From DATBQN01 sp963755825 (lineage in GTDB: Bacteria > Acidobacteriota > Thermoanaerobaculia > Multivoradales > UBA5704), in the NCBI GenBank assembly GCA_963755825.1, contig CAVWLA010000003.1:2294001-2358000 (forward strand): a DNA stretch of 64,000 nt, in the 5' to 3' direction. A program made the position numbers and the translations under genes. Below are positions 53,848 through 62,052 of this stretch, one piece after another. Below the pieces are notes generated by a model, which saw only the letters and a list, made by a program, of their open reading frames with translations, was not told where the DNA came from and made no database searches. The stretch's first letter is position 1. Every line of letters starts with the position of its first letter.

Positions 53848-54603
53848 ATGAAATCCCGCTCGCGCCGCGCCGAGAGCCTCCGCGCCGCGGCCTTGGTCGC
53901 GCTCCTCGCCGGCCTCGCCCTCCCCGCCGCCCTGCGCGCCGCCGAGCCGGCCAACGAGGACTTCCACTACCGCTGGGCGCTGCGCAACCTCTTCGGCGCC
54001 ATCGCCGGCCTCTTCCTGCCCAACCACGGCCTCGGCGAGCTGACCTTCCGCACCGACGCCAACGGGCATTTGAAGAGCGAGCTGGTGATCACCTCGCCCG
54101 AGGCCGGCGGCGACTACTGGCGCTACGGCGCCGAGATCGACGCCGCGCGCCTGCAGCCGATCCGCGCCTGGAGCAGCTACACCTGGCGCGGGCGCTCCAA
54201 GTCGGAGAGCCAGGAGATCACCCAGCAGGGGGTGATCGACATCGTCTCGGCCATCTACTCCATCCGCAACGATCCGCCCGACAAGCCGCGGCGGCTGGAG
54301 ATCTGGTCGGACGACAAGGTCTACCCGGTGACCATCATCCCGCGCGGCAACGAGCGGCGGACGCTGCCGGCGGGCGCCGTCGACACCCGCCACTTCGCCA
54401 TCCGCGGCATCGACAGCGGCGAAGGCCACTCGTGGAAGGGCAAGGTCGACCTCTGGCTGGCGACCGATGCGGCGGCGACGCCGGTGGTCATCCAGATCTC
54501 GCGCTCGCTCGCCGACGTGCGGCTGGAGCTGACCACGCTGCCCAAACCGCCGCCGGCAGCCGCCGCCGTCGCGCCGGCGGCATCCCGTCCCGGCCACCGC
54601 TGA
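53848..54603 (+). CDS. DUF3108-like exported protein
   Basis: 251 aa. ATG 53848 follows GAGCGAGGATCCC; a basic then hydrophobic signal peptide (LRAAALVALLAGLALPAALRA) follows. The mature domain fits the DUF3108 pattern: FHYRWALRNLFGAIAGLFLP, SYTWRGRSKSESQEITQQGV, IDIVSAIYSIRNDPPD, KVYPVTIIPRGNERRTLPAG and a C-terminal VDLWLATDAAATPVVIQISR strand. These periplasmic proteins are of unknown function and resemble lipid- or envelope-related beta proteins. Sixty-one bases separate it from sodC on the same strand. Confidence 0.65.
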   Translation: MKSRSRRAESLRAAALVALLAGLALPAALRAAEPANEDFHYRWALRNLFGAIAGLFLPNHGLGELTFRTDANGHLKSELVITSPEAGGDYWRYGAEIDAARLQPIRAWSSYTWRGRSKSESQEITQQGVIDIVSAIYSIRNDPPDKPRRLEIWSDDKVYPVTIIPRGNERRTLPAGAVDTRHFAIRGIDSGEGHSWKGKVDLWLATDAAATPVVIQISRSLADVRLELTTLPKPPPAAAAVAPAASRPGHR

Positions 54604-54664
54604 GCCGCGACGCTTCGACGCCGTGATGATCACGCGTCGTGCCATCTTTCGAGAGGAGAGAAGC

Positions 54665-55228
54665 ATGAAGATCGCACCCACGCTGTCGCTCGTCGCCATC
54701 GCCGCCGCGGCACTCGCCGCGCTCGCCGCCGGTCCGCAGCCCGCCGCTCAGGCGGCTCCCGCCATGGCGATGGGCGGCTCCGCCACCGCCACCCTGCAGT
54801 CGCCCGACCCCAAGGTGAGCGGCACCGTCACCTTCACGCAATCCGGTGGCATCGTTCGCGTCGTCGCCGACGTCGCCGGCGCCAAGCCCGGCGAGCACGG
54901 CTTCCACCTGCACGAGAAGGGCGTCTGCACGCCGCCCGACTTCAAGTCGGCCGGCGGCCACTGGAACCCGGGCCATGCCATGCACGGCTGCATGCCGGCG
55001 TCGCCGCGCCATGCCGGCGACATGGGCAACATCACTGTGGGGAGCGACGGCAGGGGGCATCTCGAGGTCGACCTGACCGGCGTGCCGCTCGAAGGCCCCG
55101 ACGCCATCGTCGGCAAGGCCGTCGTGCTCCATGGCGGCACCGACGACTGCAAGACGCAGCCGACCGGCAACGCCGGCGACCGCCTCGCCTGCGGCGTCGT
55201 CGTCGCCTCGCCCGCCATGGCTCACTGA
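54665..55228 (+). CDS. sodC: Periplasmic Cu/Zn superoxide dismutase
   Basis: 187 aa with signal peptide (SLVAIAAAALAALAAG). Copper and zinc ligands are present: GEHGFHLHEKGVCTPP (two Cu His), SAGGHWNPGHAMHG (bridging and zinc His), PRHAGDMGNI (zinc His and Asp), and AVVLHGGTDD (last Cu His). The disulfide Cys pair is Cys in GVCTPP and in DRLACGVVV. It removes periplasmic superoxide. ATG 54665 is preceded by GAGAGGAGAGAAGC. A rho-independent terminator follows, so the transcript ends here. Confidence 0.93.
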   Translation: MKIAPTLSLVAIAAAALAALAAGPQPAAQAAPAMAMGGSATATLQSPDPKVSGTVTFTQSGGIVRVVADVAGAKPGEHGFHLHEKGVCTPPDFKSAGGHWNPGHAMHGCMPASPRHAGDMGNITVGSDGRGHLEVDLTGVPLEGPDAIVGKAVVLHGGTDDCKTQPTGNAGDRLACGVVVASPAMAH

Positions 55229-55254
55229 TCGCTCTCTCGCTTTCGCTGCGCGAA

Positions 55255-55285
55255 GGCGCCGGTCCGCGCGAGCGGCCGGCGCTTT
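55255..55285 (+). terminator. Rho-independent terminator after sodC
   Basis: GCGCCGG (55255-55261) and CCGGCGC (55275-55281) form a 7-bp stem with a 13-base loop followed by TTTT (55282-55285), 26 bases after the sodC stop. Confidence 0.7.
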
Positions 55286-55491
55286 TGCGTCTTCAGACCT
55301 CGCCACGCCCTCAGCCGTTCATCCGCCGGACGCCGCGGTTCCGTAGTGCACGGTGAGACGGGCCTCCAAAGAGTCCGCAACTCGCTGGATGGAAATGCTT
55401 CAGCGGACCACGGAACGCTTCTTGCTCTGTCATGGGATGCCGAATCGTTCGGAATCCAAAGAACACTTGGTCTGAGGAAAGGGAGATGCGT

Positions 55492-56994
55492 ATGAAGAAT
55501 GGTCGTGTAGCCGTAGGGCTGCTCCTGGGCGCCGCCACATTGTTGGCGGTGGCCGCTCCGGTCCTGGCGTCGAGCCATCGCGAGGCGCCGGCGATCGCCG
55601 GCACGCCGAAGGTGGACGGCTCCGATTTCTACATGTTCAACAGCTATGAGCCGGGCCGCGGCGGCTACGTCACGTTCATCGCCAACTACCTGCCGCTGCA
55701 GGACGCCTACGGTGGACCGAACTACTTCGCCCTCGATCCGGACGCGGTCTATCGCATCCACGTCGACCAGAACGGCGACGGCGTCGAGGACATCACCTTC
55801 CAGTTCAAGGTGGTGCAACAGTTCAACGACATCGCGCTGCCGGTGGGCGGCAAGAACGTCGCCGTGCCGCTGATCAACGTCGGCCAGATCACCGACAACC
55901 ACTCGGCGACTCTCAACCGCGCCGAGACCTACCAGCTCACCATCATCCGCGGCGCGGTCGACGGCAAGGGCGAGTACGCCGGCCAGTTCGTCAAGAATGC
56001 CGTCACCGGCAGCACCCGCTTCGGCAAGCCGGTCGACAACATCGGCGAGAAGACCTTCCCCGACTACCACACCTACGCCCGCCAGTTCATGTACCCGATC
56101 ACCATCCCGGGCTGCGGCAACGCGCAGGGCCGCGTCTTCGTCGGCCAGCGCCATGACGGCTTCGCGGTCAACCTCGGCGAGATCTTCGACCTCGTCAACC
56201 TCTCCAACCCGCTCGGCCCCCGCGACTCGCAGCCCAACACGCTCGCCGATAAGAACGTCACCACCTTCGCGCTGGAGGTTCCGGCCTCCTGCCTGACCGC
56301 CGGCAGCCAGACCGTCATCGGCGGCTGGACGACCGCCTCGGTGCCGCGCGAGCGGCTCCTCCGCGACGCCCCCGGCTATCAGATCGCCGACTCCGGCGGC
56401 GACATGGTGCAGGTGTCGCGCCTCGGCGCGCCGCTCGTCAACGAGGTCGTCATCGGCCTCAAGGACAAGAACAAGTTCAACAACAGCACCCCCAACCACG
56501 ACGCCCAGTTCGCCGACTACGTCACCAACCCGACTCTTCCGGCCATCCTCGAGATCCTCTTCGGCAGCGCCGGCGTCAAGGCGCCCACCAACTTCCCGCG
56601 CACCGACCTGGTCGCCGCCTTCCTCACCGGCATCGCCGGCGTCAACCTGCTCGGCGGTCCGGCCGAGGAGCTCCGTCTCAACACCGCGACTCCCGTCGTC
56701 CCGGCCGCGTCGCAGAGCAACCTCGGCGCCCTCGGCAACGATCTCGCCGGCTTCCCCAACGGCCGACGTCCCGGTGACGACGTGGTCGACATCGAGCTGC
56801 GGGTGGCGATGGGCGTCCTCTGCCACGCCTTCCCCGGCGTCTATTGCAACCCCGCCGACGCGCCCTCGGGCGCGCTGCCCTTCACCGACGGCACGCTCAA
56901 CGACGTCAGCCAGTTCGACAACGCCTTCCCCTACCTGAAGGACCCGATCCCGGGCTCGCCCAACGGGGCGAACGGCCTCACCGGCGGCAACTAA
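55492..56994 (+). CDS. DUF4331 secreted protein
   Basis: 500 aa. Signal peptide (VAVGLLLGAATLLAVAAPVL) and the diagnostic mature N-terminus SSHREAPAIAGTPKVDGSDF followed by YMFNSYEPGRGGYVTFIANY. Further family blocks: NYFALDPDAVYRIHVDQNGD, FVGQRHDGFAVNLGEIFDLV, ASCLTAGSQTVIGGWTTASV and GDDVVDIELRVAMGVLCHAF. DUF4331 proteins are abundant exported beta-rich proteins of unknown function. A GAAAGGGAG site lies before both ATG 55486 and ATG 55492; the latter has better spacing. Followed by a 12-bp hairpin, then the DUF4198 gene. Confidence 0.88.
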   Translation: MKNGRVAVGLLLGAATLLAVAAPVLASSHREAPAIAGTPKVDGSDFYMFNSYEPGRGGYVTFIANYLPLQDAYGGPNYFALDPDAVYRIHVDQNGDGVEDITFQFKVVQQFNDIALPVGGKNVAVPLINVGQITDNHSATLNRAETYQLTIIRGAVDGKGEYAGQFVKNAVTGSTRFGKPVDNIGEKTFPDYHTYARQFMYPITIPGCGNAQGRVFVGQRHDGFAVNLGEIFDLVNLSNPLGPRDSQPNTLADKNVTTFALEVPASCLTAGSQTVIGGWTTASVPRERLLRDAPGYQIADSGGDMVQVSRLGAPLVNEVVIGLKDKNKFNNSTPNHDAQFADYVTNPTLPAILEILFGSAGVKAPTNFPRTDLVAAFLTGIAGVNLLGGPAEELRLNTATPVVPAASQSNLGALGNDLAGFPNGRRPGDDVVDIELRVAMGVLCHAFPGVYCNPADAPSGALPFTDGTLNDVSQFDNAFPYLKDPIPGSPNGANGLTGGN

Positions 56995-57004
56995 CAGGCG
57001 CTCG

Positions 57005-57033
57005 GGCGGGCGGAGCACGGCGCTCCGCCCGCC
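57005..57033 (+). terminator. 12-bp perfect hairpin after the DUF4331 gene
   Basis: GGCGGGCGGAGC (57005-57016) and GCTCCGCCCGCC (57022-57033), 5-base loop, 10 bases after the stop. No T-run; may terminate or attenuate transcription into the DUF4198-sigma genes. Confidence 0.55.
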
Positions 57034-57085
57034 TACCGCTTCCGCGACACCTAGCCTAGCGACCCGAGCCACCTGAGACGACACC

Positions 57086-58018
57086 ATGAGCTCCCTCTCC
57101 CGCCCCCTCCCCGCCCGCGACCTCGCGTCGCGCCCCGGCGTCGCCGCCGGGCTCGGGATCCGGCTGGAGCTCTGGAGCGTCGTCGGGCTCGCCCTCCTGC
57201 TCGGCCTCGGCGCCACCTCGCCGGCCGCGGCACACGATTTCTGGATCGTCCCCTCGAGCTTCCATCCGGCGCCGACGGCGCCGCTCGCCATCCGCCTGCG
57301 CGTCGGCGAGGGCCTGCACGGCGACCCGGTGCCGCGCGAGCCGGCGCGCATCGAGCGCTTCGCGATCGTCGGCCCGGGCGCCACGGGCGCCGAGCGGCCG
57401 ATCCTCGGCCCGCCGGCGGCCGAGCCCGCCGGCTTCGCGACGCTGCCGGCGCCCGGCCTCTATCAGATCGTCTACCGCAGCCATCGCGAGCGGGTCGACC
57501 TGCCGGCGGCGAAGTTCGAGGACTATTTGACGCTCGAAGGTCTGCAGTCGATCTCGGCGCTGCGCCGCAGTCGCGGCGAGAGCGCCAAGCCGTCGACCGA
57601 GGTCTTCTCGCGCTGCGCCAAGGCGTTGGTCCTCTCCGCATCCGCCGCCGGCGCCGCCGACGCCACCCATCCGACCATGACCGGCTTCGACAAGCCGCTC
57701 GGCATCGAGCTCGAGCTCGTCCCCGAGAAGAATCCCTACCAGCTCGCCGCCGGCGCCGAGCTGCCGCTCCGGCTGCTCTATCGCGGCCGGCCGCTCGCCG
57801 GCTCGGAGGTCGTCGCCCTCTCGTTCAAGCACGCCTCGAAGACCGCTCCCGACCGCATCGCCGGCCGCACCGACCGCGAGGGCCGGGTGGCCCTGCGCCT
57901 GCCGGAAGGCGGCTTCTGGCTGGTCGAAACTGTGCATATGCTGGAGGCCCCGGCGGAAACCGGGGTAAACTGGGAGAGCCTGTGGGCTTCTCTGACGTTC
58001 GACCTCCCGACTCGTTGA
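57086..58018 (+). CDS. DUF4198 exported protein
   Basis: 310 aa. After an Arg-containing leader, a hydrophobic segment (LWSVVGLALLLGLGA) ends in Ala-Ala-Ala, and the mature chain begins HDFWIVPSSFHPAP, the DUF4198 hallmark. It ends with GFWLVETVHMLE and WESLWASLTFDLP, also typical. Such proteins are periplasmic Ig-like proteins often tied to metal (Ni, Co) transport or to the cell envelope. Here no transporter is near. The TGA overlaps the sigma factor ATG (TGATG type overlap), so the two are coupled. Confidence 0.8.
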   Translation: MSSLSRPLPARDLASRPGVAAGLGIRLELWSVVGLALLLGLGATSPAAAHDFWIVPSSFHPAPTAPLAIRLRVGEGLHGDPVPREPARIERFAIVGPGATGAERPILGPPAAEPAGFATLPAPGLYQIVYRSHRERVDLPAAKFEDYLTLEGLQSISALRRSRGESAKPSTEVFSRCAKALVLSASAAGAADATHPTMTGFDKPLGIELELVPEKNPYQLAAGAELPLRLLYRGRPLAGSEVVALSFKHASKTAPDRIAGRTDREGRVALRLPEGGFWLVETVHMLEAPAETGVNWESLWASLTFDLPTR

Positions 58019-58644
58019 TGCCGGGACGGTCCTCGGGCGCCGGCCGATCGGCCGGCAGCTGGTCCGGAGCGGCACGCGGCTCGATCTCCATGGAACCGAA
58101 CGGGCACGAGGACAACTACCTCATGGGCCGCGTCGCCGCCGGCGACCGCGAGGCCTTCGCGCGCCTGTTCACCCACCACTCGCCGGTCGTCCTCGGCCTC
58201 CTCATCCGCATCCTCGGCCGGCGCAGCGAAGCCGAGGAGGTGCTGCAGGAGGTCTTCCTCCAGGTCTGGCGGCAGGCGGATCGCTTCGAGCCGGGACGCT
58301 CCTCGCCGCGCGGCTGGATCCTCGTCCTCGCCCGCTCCCGCGCCCTCGATCAGCTGCGCTCGCGCGAGGCGCGGCAGCGCCGCGAGAACGAGATCTCCGT
58401 CGAGAGCGCCGGCCGCGAGGAGCATCCGGTGGGCACCGCCGGCATCGAGGCGAGCGAGCAGCGCCAGAAGGTCAGCTCGGCGCTCGAGCTGCTGCCGCCC
58501 GAGCAGCGCCGCTGCATCGAGCTGGCGTTCTTCGAAGGGCTCACCCAGACGCAGATCGCGAGCCGCCTCGAGGCGCCTCTCGGCACGGTGAAATCACGCA
58601 TCCACCTGGGCATGTCGAAGCTCCGCCAGGTGTTGGGCTCCTGA
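58018..58644 (+). CDS. ECF RNA polymerase sigma factor (SigK/RpoE-like)
   Basis: 208 aa from ATG 58018, which overlaps the DUF4198 stop; ATG 58090 is an alternative that trims a disordered leader. Region 2: LMGRVAAGDREAFARLFTHH, GRRSEAEEVLQEVFLQVWRQ and SPRGWILVLARSRALDQLRS. Region 4: LELLPPEQRRCIELAFFEGL, TQTQIASRLEAPLGTVKSRI with the helix-turn-helix. The partner RskA-type anti-sigma gene starts two bases after its stop, and release would activate the regulon, possibly the upstream DUF4331/DUF4198/sodC genes. Confidence 0.92.
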   Translation: MPGRSSGAGRSAGSWSGAARGSISMEPNGHEDNYLMGRVAAGDREAFARLFTHHSPVVLGLLIRILGRRSEAEEVLQEVFLQVWRQADRFEPGRSSPRGWILVLARSRALDQLRSREARQRRENEISVESAGREEHPVGTAGIEASEQRQKVSSALELLPPEQRRCIELAFFEGLTQTQIASRLEAPLGTVKSRIHLGMSKLRQVLGS

Positions 58645-58646
58645 CG

Positions 58647-59510
58647 ATGGCGACCCCACACTCAGCGGCGATCGAGGAGCTCCTCTCGCTCTACGTTCTC
58701 GGGGCGCTCGACGGCGACGATCTGCGCGCCGTCGAGGAGCACCTCGCCGGCGGCTGCGCCGACTGCGCGCGCCTGCTGCCCGAGCTGCAGGCCGAGGTCG
58801 AGGCTCTCGCCACCGCCCCGCCCGCCGTGGCGCCGTCGGACGGCGCGCTCGCCAGGCTCATGACCCAGCTCGACGACCGCGCGTCCGCGCCGCCGGCACC
58901 GTCGATGACGCCTCCGGCGCCGCCGGCCGCCCGCACTCCTCGTACCCATGGCCGCGCCCCCGCCTGGAGCTGGCTCGCCGCCGCCGCGGCGCTCGCCCTC
59001 CTCGTCTGGGGCGTCACCCTGCGCAGCTCGCTCTCGGGCGAGATCGACTCGCTCCGCGCCGAGCTCGCCCACGTGCGCGCCGACCGCGACCAGGCCGCGG
59101 CGCGCTCGACGGCGCTGGCGAGCGAGCTGGCGAGCGCCGAGGCGACCAGCGAGCGCCTCGCCCAGGCGATGGCGATCATCTCCTCGCCGGCGATGAGGCC
59201 GGTCGCCTTGGCCGGCCTGAAGGACGCGCCGGCGGCCAAGGGCCACACCTTCGTCGACCCCGACGGCCAACGGGCGATCTTCGTCGCCGCCAACCTGCGG
59301 GCGCTGCCGGCGGACAAGACCTACGAGCTGTGGTACATCGCCGACGGCAAGCCGGTCGCCGCCGGCACCTTCGCCGTCGACGAGAAGGGCTTCGCCACCG
59401 TCCCCGTCGCGCGGGTGCCGCCGATCGCCCAGATCCAGGCCTGGGCGGTCACCATCGAGCCCCACGGCGGCGTGCCGCAGCCGACCGGGACGATGGTCCT
59501 CAAGGGCTAG
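58647..59510 (+). CDS. RskA-type anti-sigma factor
   Basis: 287 aa. Cytosolic N-terminus with a zinc-binding anti-sigma motif (LSLYVLGALDGDDLRAVEEH then HLAGGCADCARLLPEL: His, Cys, Cys), a Pro/Ala linker, one transmembrane helix (WLAAAAALALLVWGVTL), then a coiled-coil segment (about 120-170) and the periplasmic RskA domain with KTYELWYIADGKPVAAGTF and AVTIEPHGGVPQPTG. It should hold the ECF sigma at the membrane until regulated proteolysis or redox change. It starts two bases after the sigma gene. Confidence 0.92.
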   Translation: MATPHSAAIEELLSLYVLGALDGDDLRAVEEHLAGGCADCARLLPELQAEVEALATAPPAVAPSDGALARLMTQLDDRASAPPAPSMTPPAPPAARTPRTHGRAPAWSWLAAAAALALLVWGVTLRSSLSGEIDSLRAELAHVRADRDQAAARSTALASELASAEATSERLAQAMAIISSPAMRPVALAGLKDAPAAKGHTFVDPDGQRAIFVAANLRALPADKTYELWYIADGKPVAAGTFAVDEKGFATVPVARVPPIAQIQAWAVTIEPHGGVPQPTGTMVLKG

Positions 59511-59563
59511 CCTTCTCCCCACAGCCTGGTCCTGATCCTCGGGGTCGGCCGCGCGTTCTCTTG

Positions 59564-59569
59564 TAGACT
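59564..59569 (+). promoter_or_regulatory. -10-like hexamer TAGACT upstream of pta
   Basis: TAGACT in the context CTTGTAGACTCGCC, 60 bases before the pta ATG; same hexamer as before the M20 gene. No clear -35. Confidence 0.35.
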
Positions 59570-59629
59570 CGCCGCCGCTCTCGGGCGCCGCCGGCCGTCG
59601 CAGACGCTGGCCCCGAGCGCTCGCTCCCC

Positions 59630-60625
59630 ATGCCCTCGGATCTCCTCTCCCGCCTGCGCGAGCGCGCCGCGCTCGTCGACGCCACCATCGTCCTCGCCGA
59701 GGGGGAGGACGCGCGGGTGCTGGTCGCCGCCGAGCGGGCGGCGGCGACCGGGCTCTGCCGGCCGCTCCTCGTCGGTCGCCCGGCGATGGTCGAGGCGGCG
59801 GCGGACAGCGCCGGTGTCAAGCTCACGGTGCCGGTCTTCGAGCCGGCGACCGACCCCGAGCTGCCGGCGCTCGGCGCCTTCCTCGACGAGCGCCTGCGGG
59901 CGCGCGGCTTCAGCACCCGCGACGCCGAGCTCTTCCTCCGCGACCCGCTCTACTACGCCGCCCTGCGGGTGGCGAGCGGCCGCGCCGACGGCGCCGTCAT
60001 GGGCGCCATGGCGACGACCGCCGACACCCTGCGCGCCGCCCTGCGGGTGGTCGGCCCGCGGCCGGGTCTGAAGACCGTCTCCTCCTGCTTCCTCATGGTC
60101 CTCGCCGACGGCCGGGCGCTCATCTATAGCGACTGCGCGGTGGTGCCGGAGCCGCGGCCCGCCGAGCTGGCCGACATCGCCGAGGCGGCGGCGGCCTCCT
60201 GCCGAGCCCTCCTCGGCGAGGAGCCGCGGGTGGCGCTCCTCTCCTTCTCGACCAAGGGGAGCGCCCAGCACCCGCGGGTCGACCGGGTGCGCGCGGCGCT
60301 CGCCGAGCTCGGCTCGCGCGGCGTCGACTTCGCGGTCGACGGCGAGCTGCAGGTGGACGCCGCGCTGGTCCCCGAGGTGGCGCGTCGCAAGGCGCCCGGC
60401 AGCCCGGTCGCCGGCGGCGCCAACGTCCTCGTCTTCCCCGATCTCGACGCCGGCAACATCGGCTACAAGCTGACCGAGCGCCTCGCCGGAGCGCGGGCGG
60501 TGGGGCCGATCCTGCAGGGGCTGTTGCGGCCGATCAACGACCTCTCGCGCGGCTGCTCGGCGGACGACATCTTGGACGTCATGGCGCTCACCGCCCTCGC
60601 CGGCGCCGGGAGCCGCCGCCCGTGA
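59630..60625 (+). CDS. pta: Phosphate acetyltransferase
   Basis: 331 aa, the short single-domain Pta. It interconverts acetyl-CoA and acetyl phosphate. Motifs: VLAEGEDARVLVAAERAAAT, YYAALRVASGRADGAVMGAM, LSFSTKGSAQHPRVDRVRAA, DGELQVDAALVPEVARRKAP, NVLVFPDLDAGNIGYKLTER and LQGLLRPINDLSRG with the conserved Arg/Ser set. No acetate kinase gene is adjacent in this window. The TGA overlaps the purD GTG. Confidence 0.9.
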   Translation: MPSDLLSRLRERAALVDATIVLAEGEDARVLVAAERAAATGLCRPLLVGRPAMVEAAADSAGVKLTVPVFEPATDPELPALGAFLDERLRARGFSTRDAELFLRDPLYYAALRVASGRADGAVMGAMATTADTLRAALRVVGPRPGLKTVSSCFLMVLADGRALIYSDCAVVPEPRPAELADIAEAAAASCRALLGEEPRVALLSFSTKGSAQHPRVDRVRAALAELGSRGVDFAVDGELQVDAALVPEVARRKAPGSPVAGGANVLVFPDLDAGNIGYKLTERLAGARAVGPILQGLLRPINDLSRGCSADDILDVMALTALAGAGSRRP

Positions 60626-61923
60626 GGGTGCTCGTCGTCGGCGGCGGCGGGCGCGAGCACGCGCTCTGCTGGAAGCTCAGGCAGAGCCCGCTCGTCTCGC
60701 GGCTCTATTGCGCGCCCGGGAACCCGGGGACCGCCGCTCTGGCGACCGCGGTGCCGATCGCCGTCAATACGCGAGACGACGTGCGGCGGCTCGCCGACTT
60801 CGCCGCCGCCGAGCGCATCGACCTGACCGTCGTCGGCCCCGAGCTGCCGCTCACCTTGGGCCTCGCCGACGAGCTCGGCCGCCGCGGCCTGCCGGTCTTC
60901 GGGCCGAGCGCCGCCGCCGCCGAGCTCGAGGGGAGCAAGGTCTTCGCCAAGGAGCTGATGGCGCGCCACCGCATCCCCACGGCGCCGTTCGCCCTGGCGC
61001 GGAGCGCCGGCGAGGCCCGCGAGGCGGCGCGCAGTTTTGGCTCGCCGGGGTTGCCGGTGGTCTTGAAGGCGGACGGCCTCGCCGCCGGCAAGGGGGTCTT
61101 CGTCGTCGGCGACGAGGCCGGGCTCGCCGAGGCGATCGCCGCCATCTTCGAGGAGCGGCGCTTCGGCGCCGCCGGCGAGCGCGCCGTCGTCGAGGCCTGC
61201 CTCGTCGGCGAGGAGGTCTCCTTCATGGCGCTCTCCGACGGCCGGCGCCTGCTGCCGCTCGCCACCGCCAAGGACTACAAGCGGATCGGCGACGGCGACA
61301 GCGGTCCGAACACCGGCGGCATGGGGAGCCACAGCCCGGCCGGCGTCCTCCCCGAGAGCGCCACCGAGACGCTGCTGGCGACCGTCTGCCAGCCGGTGAT
61401 CGACGGCATGGCGGCCGAGGGGCGGCCGTTCGTCGGCGTCCTCTACGCCGGCCTCATGCTCACCGCCGACGGCCCGCGCGTGCTCGAGTTCAACGCCCGC
61501 TTCGGCGATCCCGAGGCGCAGGTGCTCCTGCTGCGCCTGGCGGACGACCTCGCCGCGGTGCTCGCCGCGGGGGCCGCCGGGCGGTTCGACGCCGAGCGCC
61601 TGCGCTTTCGCCCGGAGGTCGCCGCGTGTGTCGTTTTGGCCGGCGCGGGATACCCCGGCAAGCCGGTGCAGGGCGAGGCGATCCACGGCCTCGAGCGCGC
61701 CTCCGAGGTGCCGGGAGTGCAGGTGTTCCACGCCGGCACGGCGCTCGCCGGCGGCCAGGTGGTGAGCGCCGGCGGCCGCGTCCTCGACGTCTGCGCCACC
61801 GGCCCCGACCTCGCCGGCGCGCTCGCCAGCGCCTATAGCGCGGTCGAGCGGATCGACTGGCCGTCGAAGGTCTTCCGGCGCGACATCGGCCGCCGCGTGG
61901 CCGCGCTCGGCCCCGGCGCTTGA
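60622..61923 (+). CDS. purD: Phosphoribosylamine-glycine ligase
   Basis: 433 aa. ATP-grasp enzyme of purine synthesis that joins glycine to phosphoribosylamine. N-terminal VLVVGGGGREHALCWKL, substrate loop VGPELPLTLGLADEL, GPSAAAAELEGSKVFAKELM, ATP-grasp core VVLKADGLAAGKGVFVV, SFMALSDGRRLLPLATAKDY, PNTGGMGSHSPAG and LEFNARFGDPEAQVLL are all intact. The start is GTG 60622, overlapping the pta stop (GTGA). No other purine gene is nearby. Confidence 0.95.
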   Translation: MRVLVVGGGGREHALCWKLRQSPLVSRLYCAPGNPGTAALATAVPIAVNTRDDVRRLADFAAAERIDLTVVGPELPLTLGLADELGRRGLPVFGPSAAAAELEGSKVFAKELMARHRIPTAPFALARSAGEAREAARSFGSPGLPVVLKADGLAAGKGVFVVGDEAGLAEAIAAIFEERRFGAAGERAVVEACLVGEEVSFMALSDGRRLLPLATAKDYKRIGDGDSGPNTGGMGSHSPAGVLPESATETLLATVCQPVIDGMAAEGRPFVGVLYAGLMLTADGPRVLEFNARFGDPEAQVLLLRLADDLAAVLAAGAAGRFDAERLRFRPEVAACVVLAGAGYPGKPVQGEAIHGLERASEVPGVQVFHAGTALAGGQVVSAGGRVLDVCATGPDLAGALASAYSAVERIDWPSKVFRRDIGRRVAALGPGA

Positions 61924-61985
61924 GCCGCTTCCCGGCGAGGGCGCAGTCGCGGCCGCGGCGCCGCGGCGCCTGCGCGTTCCCGTGA

Positions 61986-62025
61986 TAACGTGCAGACACT
62001 TACCTGAGGTGGTACCTAACGTGCA
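61986..62025 (+). promoter_or_regulatory. Direct repeat TAACGTGCA pair upstream of the PSP1 gene
   Basis: TAACGTGCA at 61986-61994 and 62017-62025 (period 31) flank an ACCTGAGGTGGTACCT palindromic segment (62002-62017) in the 129-base gap before the PSP1/RicT gene. This may be a regulatory site or promoter region. Confidence 0.4.
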
Positions 62026-62052
62026 TATTACGCATCGCGACGGTTCGAGACG

